Shown here: piece by piece, positions 43,188 to 50,345 of the stretch | Layout: each line of letters opens with the position of its first letter | Numbering within the stretch: the stretch's first letter is position 1 | Assembly: GCA_018644665.1 (NCBI GenBank) | Contig: JABGQA010000141.1 | Coordinates: 54,430-118,429 of the forward strand | DNA from: Candidatus Poribacteria bacterium | Lineage (GTDB): Bacteria; Poribacteria; WGA-4E; GCA-2687025 | Reading direction: 5' to 3' | DNA: 64,000 bases | Position numbers and translations under genes: made by a program | The notes under the pieces: model-generated | What the model saw: the letters and a program-made list of their open reading frames with translations, nothing else | Databases searched by the model: none | Told to the model about the DNA's origin: nothing

Positions 43188-44201
43188 ATGCCATCTGGCA
43201 GGCGAGCAATCTCGCGTCCGTTTTTCGTTCTCGCGGCCGTTGCGGCCATGGCAGCGCTCCTGGGCTGCGGCGAAGACGAGTTACGCACCGGCCCTCCGTC
43301 GATAATCCAAACGCGCGCCGCGACGGCGGCCGACGTCTCCGCCGCGCAACCGGGCGATATGGTGACGCTCACGGTAGAGGCGTGGGTGGACGACCCCAAC
43401 GAAGATATAGCTAGCGTCACGATCGACAGCGCGACTGCGGACCTATTCGCGGGTGGCGCGCAGTTGACACCTCCCGTCGATCTGATGCTGCAGTCCGAGG
43501 AGCGCAGTCAGGGACAGGATCTGCTCGTCAGTCAACACTGGTCCACCGAGGTCGCGGTAGCCTGGACCGGCGAGGACGTGGAGTTCACGATCACGGTGGC
43601 GGATGAGGAAGGGCAGACCGCGCAGAAGATGGAGCGTTGGTCCCCGACGGGAGCGGGTGATGGCGGCGCGTACACGGCGGCCGATTACTTCCCGCTGACC
43701 GTCGGCAGCACGTGGGATTACGAGGATCGCCTGTCCGACTTGGCGCACACCGTCGCGGTGACCGAGATCCACGCAGAGGGCACGTACGACTGGTCGGTCA
43801 TCGACGAGGACGGCGTCCCCATACGCGCCCGGTACGACGTGCTCGGCAACGTGCTCCGTTGGTACGAGATCGACACTGCCGAGGTGTTCGGCGAGGTCGC
43901 GCTGGATCCAGATCGCCTGGTGCGGCGTCCCTGGGACACCAAGGGGATTCTCGTGGACGTCGACGGTAACGCCCGCGTGGCGTCGCTCTACATCCAGATA
44001 GAATCCACGAGCGCGTCCGTTATCACGCCCGCGGGTACGTTCACGTGCATGAAGCTACAGCGGTCGTTCGATGTCGCGTTCGACGGCGATCTGGTGGAGA
44101 TGTGGTACGCGCCCGGCGTCGGCGTCGTCCGCAAGCGCCTTCTCAGCGCCACACTCGAGCCGTACGACTACGAACTCGTCTCGTACGAGATCGCGGACTA
44201 G
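43188..44201 (+). CDS. Probable lipoprotein of unknown function
   Basis: A 337-residue protein with a lipoprotein signal peptide: basic RRAISRPF, hydrophobic FVLAAVAAMAALLG and lipobox ALLG|C with Cys27. After it comes a Thr/Asp-rich segment with a beta-sandwich look (GDMVTLTVEAWVDDPNEDIA). A later domain starting at YFPLTVGSTWDYEDRLS and reaching GTFTCMKLQRSF and VEMWYAPGVGVVRKRL resembles the common lipoprotein domain in which a PLxxGxxWxY motif opens a beta fold. SD AGGAGAAG precedes the ATG. It is divergent from the sigma factor gene, which might control it. Confidence 0.8.
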   Translation: MPSGRRAISRPFFVLAAVAAMAALLGCGEDELRTGPPSIIQTRAATAADVSAAQPGDMVTLTVEAWVDDPNEDIASVTIDSATADLFAGGAQLTPPVDLMLQSEERSQGQDLLVSQHWSTEVAVAWTGEDVEFTITVADEEGQTAQKMERWSPTGAGDGGAYTAADYFPLTVGSTWDYEDRLSDLAHTVAVTEIHAEGTYDWSVIDEDGVPIRARYDVLGNVLRWYEIDTAEVFGEVALDPDRLVRRPWDTKGILVDVDGNARVASLYIQIESTSASVITPAGTFTCMKLQRSFDVAFDGDLVEMWYAPGVGVVRKRLLSATLEPYDYELVSYEIAD

Positions 44202-44222
44202 CCCGCGGGGCGTAGGGCGCCG

Positions 44223-45320
44223 CTACGTGACGTCGACGAAGCGTCCGCAGTAGTTGCACGCATGCTTCTCTGACGGGCCGCCGACCGTCTCGGTGAGGAC
44301 GGGCAGGCGCGGTTCGTGCTGCGTGACGCACGTCTCAGCGTCGCACACATGTTCCGCGCGCTCGTCGACCGCCCGCTGCGTCCCCGCGAAGCCCGGTCGG
44401 TCCACGCGCCCCATGAGCATCGCCATGAGCGCCATACGGATCGGCACGCCGTTCGATGACTGCTCGAAGTACGTGGCCCGCGGGTCGCTGTCCAGTTCCC
44501 GGGCGAGTTCGTCGACACGGGGCAACGGGTGCAGCACAAGGCAGTCCGACTTCGCGCGTCGGATCAGCTCGGCGTCGATGCGGTAGCGGCTCGCGATCTG
44601 CTGCACTTCCTCGGGGTCGAGGTCCTTGGGTAGTCGCTCGGTCTGCAGCCGGTTCACGTACAGCGCGTCGAGGTCACCGATGACTTCACCCGGCTCCTCG
44701 ACGCAGGTAACATCGGCGCCGTAGACATGCTCCAGTCGCCAGGCTTCCTCCGGCGGGAGGTCGAGGCCCGGCGGCGCGATCAGCACGATGTTGATACCGA
44801 AGGCCGCCAAGCCGTACACAAGCGAATGCGCCGCCCGCCCGAACCGCAGATCGCCGCAGACGCCCACGGTGATGGACGACAGGTCCCGCCCCGTCTTCCA
44901 CAGCGTGTAGAGGTCGGTAAGCGTCTGTGTGGGGTGTTGGTTGCCATTGTCGCCCGCGTTGATCACCGGGACGCGCGACTGCTGCGTGGCGACCTTCGCG
45001 GCCCCTGCCCAGAAGTGGCGGATGACTAGGATGTCCGCGTAATTGCACACCATCTGGATGGTGTCCGCGAGCGTCTCCGCCTTGGCAAACGACGTCGCCT
45101 GCGGGTCGGCGAAGCCGAGCACGTTCCCACCAAGTCGGAACATCGCGCTCTCGAACGACAGGCGCGTGCGTGTGCTCGGCTCGTAGAACAGCGTCGCGAG
45201 AACCCGGCCTTTGCACAGGTCCGAGCCCATCTCGCGCATGACTTCCATATCGTCAGCGAGGTGGAACACGCGCTCCATTTCCTCGCGCGTCACATCGTCG
45301 ATGCGGATGAAATCGCGCAC
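44223..45320 (-). CDS. pyrB: Aspartate carbamoyltransferase with fused PyrI-type zinc domain
   Basis: A 365-residue ATCase, making carbamoyl-aspartate in pyrimidine synthesis. Carbamoyl-phosphate binding STRTR (residues 49-53, in FYEPSTRTRLSF) and HPTQ (129-132) are intact, and LHPLPRVDEL ends the catalytic chain. About 60 extra residues follow, with Cys326, Cys331, Cys355 and Cys358. The spacing Cys-x4-Cys-x23-Cys-x2-Cys equals that of the E. coli regulatory chain PyrI (109, 114, 138, 141), and CVTQHEP matches CISHAEP there. The nucleotide-binding allosteric part of PyrI is absent. Start GTG 45320 has AGGGG seven bases upstream. It lies 10 bases after the enolase-superfamily gene. Confidence 0.93.
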   Translation of the reverse strand: MRDFIRIDDVTREEMERVFHLADDMEVMREMGSDLCKGRVLATLFYEPSTRTRLSFESAMFRLGGNVLGFADPQATSFAKAETLADTIQMVCNYADILVIRHFWAGAAKVATQQSRVPVINAGDNGNQHPTQTLTDLYTLWKTGRDLSSITVGVCGDLRFGRAAHSLVYGLAAFGINIVLIAPPGLDLPPEEAWRLEHVYGADVTCVEEPGEVIGDLDALYVNRLQTERLPKDLDPEEVQQIASRYRIDAELIRRAKSDCLVLHPLPRVDELARELDSDPRATYFEQSSNGVPIRMALMAMLMGRVDRPGFAGTQRAVDERAEHVCDAETCVTQHEPRLPVLTETVGGPSEKHACNYCGRFVDVT

Positions 45321-45330
45321 GGCGCTGCCC

Positions 45331-46605
45331 CTAGCGGAATAGATCGGAATACGGCGTCGGATCGGCGAACATGCCGGCGCTGCGGCGGTAGAACTCATCG
45401 TCTAAGACGAAGGCGCCGGAGTCGGGTTTCAGCCACGACGCCCCCCCGTGCGGGACCGATGTCAGCAGCGTTTCCCAGGTCGCGTAGTTCTGCCGGCCGT
45501 TCGTCTCCATCATCCCCGCCCGGACCCCGGGGAACGCCGGAAGACGCGCCGCGACGACCTTGTTCCAGTCCACGAGCCACGGCACGCATGCGTTGTCCGC
45601 GACGAATGGGATCGCGCCCGCTTCCCTGGTAGCTTCGATCATGCGGAAACCCATCGACAGAGTCTTGCCGGCCGGCTTAATCGCCATCGCGCCGTAGCCC
45701 TGCTGCGCTCGAACCGCGACGTCATCCGGGACGTGAAGGCTCTCGTCGGCGGCGAACCGCGCCGGCAGGTCGCTGACATCGAAGTCGAACGCCTCGTCGA
45801 ACGGCTCCTCGACGAGGATCACGCGATCCAGCATGTCGATCTCGGCGGCGTGGTCGAGCAGGCGGCGCATGCCGTCCTTCTCACGGTACCGCCCGTTAGC
45901 GTCCAGGTAGTAGACGGGGCTCCCGCAGTCCGTCATCGGGGTCTCATAGCGACGCGCCAGTTCGTGGAGTCGTGTCAGCCACGCCCGATCCTTGTCCAGC
46001 ATCTCCGCGTCATCGCCGGGATGCCCGACTTTGATCTTCAGCACGAACGTCCCCGCGTCCAGCAACTCGCGCACGCTCTCCATCGGCAACGTGTACCCGA
46101 TCGCCGGCACTGCGGCGATCCGCTCCCGCCGCTCCGTGAGGTGTGCCCGACACGTCCGGGGTACGAGGCCATCGAACGACGAAACACCCTCGGAGCGCGT
46201 GTAGAGCATCCACAACGCGCTATCCAACGCCACCAGCGCGTTCAGCGTGAACGTGCGTCGCAGGTGCGCGTTCCGGGTCACAACGCGGGCGTACTCCTCG
46301 ACGGGCGGCAGGATCGCGTCAAGGATGTCCATGGGATGGCCCGCGCCGCATTCCCGCGCGAGGGCCATGCCGCGTTCGAGGATGGCGAGCATGAGGACGT
46401 TGCCGCCGGCCTCCGTATGCGCGGCGAACACGTCCGGGTCGGACCACAACGGCGCGAACCCGCCGACGCCGAACGCCTCCACGCCCTCCTCGGAACGCAG
46501 CCGCACGACGGCGTTCCACTTCTCGTGAAATGCCGAGCCTTTGAAGCCAAACGGGCGAGCGAACGGCTCGCGCTGTATCTCCAGGTCAAGGTCGGCAATG
46601 GTCAC
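45331..46605 (-). CDS. Mandelate racemase/muconate-lactonizing enzyme family protein
   Basis: A 424-residue enolase-superfamily enzyme. The barrel carries the KxK pair in FVLKIKVGHPG (about residue 192). Metal ligands appear in MTDCGSPVYYLDANGRY, ILVEEPFDE and RFAADESLHVPDD. A C-terminal block (AGAIPFVADNACVPWLVDWN) precedes the capping end. Such enzymes dehydrate or epimerise acid sugars and dipeptides. Start is GTG 46605, which overlaps the TGA of the displaced tail of the dehydrogenase reading frame as GTGA, so the two were probably translationally coupled. Confidence 0.85.
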   Translation of the reverse strand: MTIADLDLEIQREPFARPFGFKGSAFHEKWNAVVRLRSEEGVEAFGVGGFAPLWSDPDVFAAHTEAGGNVLMLAILERGMALARECGAGHPMDILDAILPPVEEYARVVTRNAHLRRTFTLNALVALDSALWMLYTRSEGVSSFDGLVPRTCRAHLTERRERIAAVPAIGYTLPMESVRELLDAGTFVLKIKVGHPGDDAEMLDKDRAWLTRLHELARRYETPMTDCGSPVYYLDANGRYREKDGMRRLLDHAAEIDMLDRVILVEEPFDEAFDFDVSDLPARFAADESLHVPDDVAVRAQQGYGAMAIKPAGKTLSMGFRMIEATREAGAIPFVADNACVPWLVDWNKVVAARLPAFPGVRAGMMETNGRQNYATWETLLTSVPHGGASWLKPDSGAFVLDDEFYRRSAGMFADPTPYSDLFR

Positions 46606-46866
46606 GCGACTGTCCAGGGGTTGGGTGTGCGGGCGGTTGGGTTGGCGAGGACGCGGCTAGCCCGGTTCGACGGCGGTCGGAACGGGCACACCAAACTCAC
46701 GCGAGGCGGACGGCGTGCCCACGTCTCCTCCTCGACGGGCACGCCGTCCGCCTCGCGCCTCGCGCGTGTTTCCCACTCGATCTCGCCGGGCAGGTAGATC
46801 CTATCGACGCCGGGCGCCGTCGGGGACGACATGATCCAGTCGGACAGGATATCCATCTCGTCCTTA
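46602..46866 (-). pseudogene. Out-of-frame C-terminal tail of the Ldh2-type dehydrogenase
   Basis: Directly past the premature TAA at 46864-46866, another frame continues with KDEMDILSDWIMSSPTAPGV, then DRIYLPGEIEWETRARREAD and GVPVEEETWA. This is the expected end of an Ldh2-type dehydrogenase (PGE.EW.......G.P....TW). Removing one base near 46866 restores the frame. The frame then runs on to 46602, where it overlaps the next start as GTGA, but its last 35 residues are not family-like. They begin at a perfect inverted repeat. Confidence 0.65.
46700..46757. repeat. Perfect 21-bp inverted repeat with 16-base loop
   Basis: Arms 46700-46720 and 46737-46757 are exact reverse complements (CGCGAGGCGGACGGCGTGCC plus C), with the loop 46721-46736 between them. 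The repeat lies inside the 3' end of the dehydrogenase gene. The upstream-coding arm encodes the family-like READGVPV; the other arm replaces the expected C-terminus. No T-run follows on either strand. Confidence 0.9.
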
Positions 46867-47718
46867 GTATTCGTCCGGGTCGATGAAGCTCTCGATCCTG
46901 ATCGCCAGGCTGAGGAAGCCGCTGCCTCCCCGCGTGGGAGACGCCGCGCTGCACCCGGCCCACGAAAGTCCACCTGCGATCGCATCGATCATGACCGCTA
47001 GGCCATAGCCCTTGTAGCCCATAGGCCCGCCGAGGGGCAGCATCGCCACGTCCGGGTCGTTCGCCTTTGCGGGATCTGTAACAGGCGTCCCCTCCCCGTC
47101 GATGAACCAACCCTCTGGCATGTCCTCGCCGCGCACGCGGCGCATCGTCGCTTTGCCCAGTGCCACCATGCTTGTCGTGATATCGAGCATCAGGGGACGG
47201 CCGCCATGCCGGGGAGCGGCGAGCGCGATCGGGTTCGGAGGCAGTCGCTTCGCCGTACCGCCGAACGGCGCGGTACACCGCGCGCCTCCGTTGAGCATGA
47301 TGACGCCCACGCAGTCCCGCTCTGCGGCGTCGCAGGGGTAAGCCCCAAGGCGACCGATGTGGCTCGCGCTGTGAACAGCTACGGCGCCTAGCGTGTGTTC
47401 GTGGGCGCGATCGACCGCCATCTCCATCGCACGACGCGCGACGACAATCCCAAGCCCGCCGTCGGCGTCGATGACGGCGGACGCGGGCGTGTTGCGCACG
47501 AACTTCAGGTCGCCCACCGGCTTCGCGGTTCCGGCGCGGATGCCTCCGAGATAACCGGGTGTGTGGATCATCCCGTGCGAGTCGTGACCGAAGAGATTCG
47601 AGTCCACCAGGTGGTCCGTGACGATGGCCGCCTGGTCGTCGGGCACGCCGGCAGCCTCATACAGGGATCGCCCGAAGTCACGGAGGACGGTGTGATCCAC
47701 GACGGGCATGTCCGCCAC
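46864..47718 (-). CDS. Malate/L-lactate dehydrogenase family (Ldh2-type) protein, frameshifted at its 3' end
   Basis: An NAD(P)-dependent dehydrogenase of the MDH2/LDH2 superfamily, not related to classical LDH. The 284 residues in this frame hold the typical start VDHTVLRDFGRSLYEAAGVP, SNLFGHDSHGMIHTPGYLGG with the active-site His, the block AVHSASHIGRLGAYPCDAAE and MGYKGYGLAVMIDAIAGGLS. It stops at FIDPDEY, about 50 residues too early. The missing end is found one frame over (46602-46866), so a one-base insertion is likely, either a real mutation or an assembly error. It lies between an NHL protein gene and an enolase-superfamily gene, in a leftward catabolic operon. Confidence 0.85.
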   Translation of the reverse strand: MADMPVVDHTVLRDFGRSLYEAAGVPDDQAAIVTDHLVDSNLFGHDSHGMIHTPGYLGGIRAGTAKPVGDLKFVRNTPASAVIDADGGLGIVVARRAMEMAVDRAHEHTLGAVAVHSASHIGRLGAYPCDAAERDCVGVIMLNGGARCTAPFGGTAKRLPPNPIALAAPRHGGRPLMLDITTSMVALGKATMRRVRGEDMPEGWFIDGEGTPVTDPAKANDPDVAMLPLGGPMGYKGYGLAVMIDAIAGGLSWAGCSAASPTRGGSGFLSLAIRIESFIDPDEY

Positions 47719-47745
47719 TCCTCAGGTCTGCGGGCCGTCGCGGCC

Positions 47746-48606
47746 TCAACGTCGGCGCGCGAACTTCTGTATCCGCGGGCCGCCTTCGACCTCCGTAACG
47801 TATACGTCGCCATGAGAGTCGACCCAGATACCGTGCGGGCGCCACGTGAACGAGCCGGGCGCCGAACCGCTCTCACCGCCGCCCCACTCCGTAATCCTCT
47901 CGCCGTCGAACGACCAGATCGACACCCGGAAGCCGTGCTCAGCAACATACACGACCTCGTTGGTGTCGTCGATGTAGATCCCGTCCGGCCAGTGCAGACC
48001 CGTCCACTCGTGCGTGAACGCCCCGTCCGTGTTGAAGAACTGGATGCGATCGTTCGCGCGATCGGCGACGAGCACGCGGTCATCTTTGTCGATGCGCACG
48101 CAGTGCGGCAGTACGAACTGACCCGGCCCCGTGCCATCCTCGCCCCAAGACTTGATGAGCGAGCCGTCCGGCGTGAACTTGTGGACGCGACGGTTCCCAT
48201 AGCCGTCGGAGATGTACATGAAGCCTTGGGAATCGAAGTCGATGTCGGTCGGTAGGTTGAACGGCTCGCCCTCGGGGCCCGGTCGGTCGGGTGCACCGAC
48301 GGTCAGCACGAGTTCGCCGTCGCGGGTCAACTTGTACATGCAGTGCGTCTGCCGCTCGACGCAGTAGACGAAGTCGTCCTCGTCGATCAGGATCCCGTGC
48401 GAGTCGTTGAGGACGCCCTCACCCCAGGAGGTCAGGAACGCCCCGTCGCGGTCGTGGACGACCATCGGGTGGTCGCTCCTGCTATACACGTACACGCGAT
48501 CCTCGGAGTCACACGCGACGCCGGTTATCACGCCGAATTTCCAACCATTCGGCGGCGTCCACCAGTCCTCGACAACATCGTACGTGTAGTCGCCAGACCC
48601 GAACAT
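47746..48606 (-). CDS. NHL-repeat beta-propeller protein
   Basis: A 286-residue beta-propeller. Repeats of about 45 residues contain the NHL-type pattern: GVACDSEDRVYVYSRSDHPM, GILIDEDDFVYCVERQTHCM, DIDFDSQGFMYISDGYGNRR, CVRIDKDDRVLVADRANDRI, GIWVDSHGDVYVTEVEGGPR. The arrangement resembles peptidyl-alpha-hydroxyglycine lyase-like and SMP-30-like proteins. ATG at 48606 has GGAGGGAG upstream; no signal peptide. First gene of a leftward run with Ldh2, enolase-family and pyrB. It may be a lactonase or lyase, or a binding platform. Confidence 0.82.
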   Translation of the reverse strand: MFGSGDYTYDVVEDWWTPPNGWKFGVITGVACDSEDRVYVYSRSDHPMVVHDRDGAFLTSWGEGVLNDSHGILIDEDDFVYCVERQTHCMYKLTRDGELVLTVGAPDRPGPEGEPFNLPTDIDFDSQGFMYISDGYGNRRVHKFTPDGSLIKSWGEDGTGPGQFVLPHCVRIDKDDRVLVADRANDRIQFFNTDGAFTHEWTGLHWPDGIYIDDTNEVVYVAEHGFRVSIWSFDGERITEWGGGESGSAPGSFTWRPHGIWVDSHGDVYVTEVEGGPRIQKFARRR

Positions 48607-48693
48607 CGCGCGCTCCCTCCGCTTGAGTAGTGTCTGAGGCTGGCATGTCGCCGGGCGCCACGCTCCACACGCGGCGCCCGCAGACCGCAACGG

Positions 48694-48978
48694 TCAGTCC
48701 TCGTACACCACGACGACGGCGTCGGACGCGGCCTGGCGCAGCCCGACGGCGTCCTGGTACGCGGGTGAGTTGTACCACGCAAGCGCCGAGTCTCGGTCGG
48801 CGAACTTCAGCACTGCAGTCATCGGATGATCGCTGCTGCCTTCGAGTTCGTCGCTGACCTTCCCCCGGAACACGAACTCGCCCTTCGACGCCTCAACCGT
48901 CGGCTCCGCTTTGGCGACGTATCCGCCGAAGCCTTCTGCATCGGTGATAGTCAAACGCAGGACTACGTAAGCCGCCAT
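48694..48978 (-). CDS. DUF1330-like small protein, copy 1
   Basis: A 94-residue protein of the dimeric alpha-beta barrel type (DUF1330-like). It has MAAYVVLRLTITDAEGFGGY at the start and MTAVLKFADRDSALAWYNSP, the family block with the aromatic-Asn-Ser pair, followed by YQDAVGLRQAASDAVVVVYED. Function of such proteins is largely unknown; some bind small aromatic or aldehyde compounds. ATG 48978 is placed by match to copy 2. Tandem paralogue at 49070. Confidence 0.8.
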   Translation of the reverse strand: MAAYVVLRLTITDAEGFGGYVAKAEPTVEASKGEFVFRGKVSDELEGSSDHPMTAVLKFADRDSALAWYNSPAYQDAVGLRQAASDAVVVVYED

Positions 48979-49069
48979 GTGCCCGTTCTCCGCTCTCGTT
49001 AGGTGTGATGCACACACGAACGCGCCGGACGCAGCAGGCGCCAGGCGCCCCGTCGCCGGTACGTCGTGC

Positions 49070-49354
49070 CTAGTCTTCGTACATCAAGACCAGACCGTCC
49101 GACGCCGCCTTCCGCGCCTGTGTCGCTTCCTGGTAGTCCGGGGAGTTGTACCACTCCAACGCGGATGCCCGATCCGGGAACTTCAGCACGGCCGTCACCG
49201 GATGGTCGCTGCTTCCCTCGAGTTCGTCGCTCACCTGGCCGCTGAACACGAACTCGCCCGTCGACGCCTCCAGCGCCGGGCCGGCCTTTGCGACGTAGGC
49301 GCCGAACGCCTCTTTGTCAGTGATTGTCAGACGCAGAACTACGTATGCCGCCAT
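49070..49354 (-). CDS. DUF1330-like small protein, copy 2
   Basis: A 94-residue paralogue of the preceding entry, with nearly the same start (MAAYVVLRLTITDKEAFGAY) and the same block VTAVLKFPDRASALEWYNSP followed by YQEATQARKAASDGLVLMYED. The shared part is about 70 percent identical by eye, so the duplication is fairly recent. ATG 49354 is chosen over 49408. Ninety-one bases separate it from copy 1. Confidence 0.8.
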   Translation of the reverse strand: MAAYVVLRLTITDKEAFGAYVAKAGPALEASTGEFVFSGQVSDELEGSSDHPVTAVLKFPDRASALEWYNSPDYQEATQARKAASDGLVLMYED

Positions 49355-49435
49355 CCGTGGTTTCTCCGCTTGTGCCGAGGTGATGCAGGCGCGAACTACG
49401 CCTACCACAACATACTCGGGCCGACGGCGCGCGTG

Positions 49436-50239
49436 TCAAGCGTCGGGCGACGCTCCCGGCGGCCCGCCCCGCGCGGCGACAAGCTTCTTGATGTCCCGGT
49501 AGCCGGCGCGTTCGGCAAGTTCCAGCGTCTCTGGGTCGAGTCGCCGTTGGATTGGCTCAGGGAGCGACCCGCCACCCGGGTGGAATTGCGGCTGATAGCG
49601 CAGCACGAGCACACGCCGTACGCGATCTTTCGGCTGCCACCGCAGCGTCCCGTGCGTGAGTCGTTCCGAGATGACCGCGAAATCGCCAGCGCGAGGCGTG
49701 ATGTTGATGATGCCCGCCGGGAGATCGTCCAGCGACTCGAACGTCGTGGCCCCGAACGCTCCCGCAGGTCGGTCGAAGGCCGCCTTGTGTGATCCGGGAA
49801 CGACCAGCAACCCGCCGTCCCCTGGGAACACGTCGTCGAAGTATGGGAACACGACGATCTGTTCGGCGAATATGCGCCCGTCGCGGACTCCGTATTGGGG
49901 TACCGACCAGTGGAAGTCGTCGCGGGCGCAGTGGAGGCCAAGCGGCTCCGAGTCTATCTGTAGCGTCCCGCTGACGAGCCTCGGCCTGCCGTCGGTGAGT
50001 TCGTTTACTACGGGCCAAATGCCGGGATGGAGCGCGAACCGCTCGAGCGCCTTGTCGAACGCGAAGCCGTGCGTGTGACGGCGGCCGTCAGTGCTGAATC
50101 CCTCCGGCAGCGTGTCCTCGGGCGTGTCGATGTATCGCTGCGCGGCTCCCTGCGCCGCCTCCAGCTCATCGCCGCCGAACGCTCCTGGCACGTGCAGATA
50201 ACCGAGCGTGTCGAACAGGTAGCGTTGCTCGTCCGTCAT
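49436..50239 (-). CDS. Phytanoyl-CoA dioxygenase (PhyH) family protein
   Basis: A 267-residue PhyH-type oxygenase by overall pattern: MTDEQRYLFDTLGYLHVPGA at the start, GDGGLLVVPGSHKAAFDRPA in the centre, and ISERLTHGTLRWQPKDRVRR with the distal His and the 2-oxoglutarate-type Arg. The proximal HxD of the iron triad is not obvious: the expected place reads HCARDDFHWSVPQ, so Asp is not two residues after His. It may be an active variant or a non-iron family member. ATG 50239 has GGAGG upstream and is preferred over much earlier in-frame starts. Confidence 0.8.
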   Translation of the reverse strand: MTDEQRYLFDTLGYLHVPGAFGGDELEAAQGAAQRYIDTPEDTLPEGFSTDGRRHTHGFAFDKALERFALHPGIWPVVNELTDGRPRLVSGTLQIDSEPLGLHCARDDFHWSVPQYGVRDGRIFAEQIVVFPYFDDVFPGDGGLLVVPGSHKAAFDRPAGAFGATTFESLDDLPAGIINITPRAGDFAVISERLTHGTLRWQPKDRVRRVLVLRYQPQFHPGGGSLPEPIQRRLDPETLELAERAGYRDIKKLVAARGGPPGASPDA

Positions 50240-50345
50240 GCGCGGCCTCCAAGATTCGTCGCCAGCGTACCACAGCCGTCGCGCACTGCCACGGCCCGAC
50301 TGCGGGGACCGAGACGGCAGCTCGCCGCGGCGGGTCAGGGCCGCC

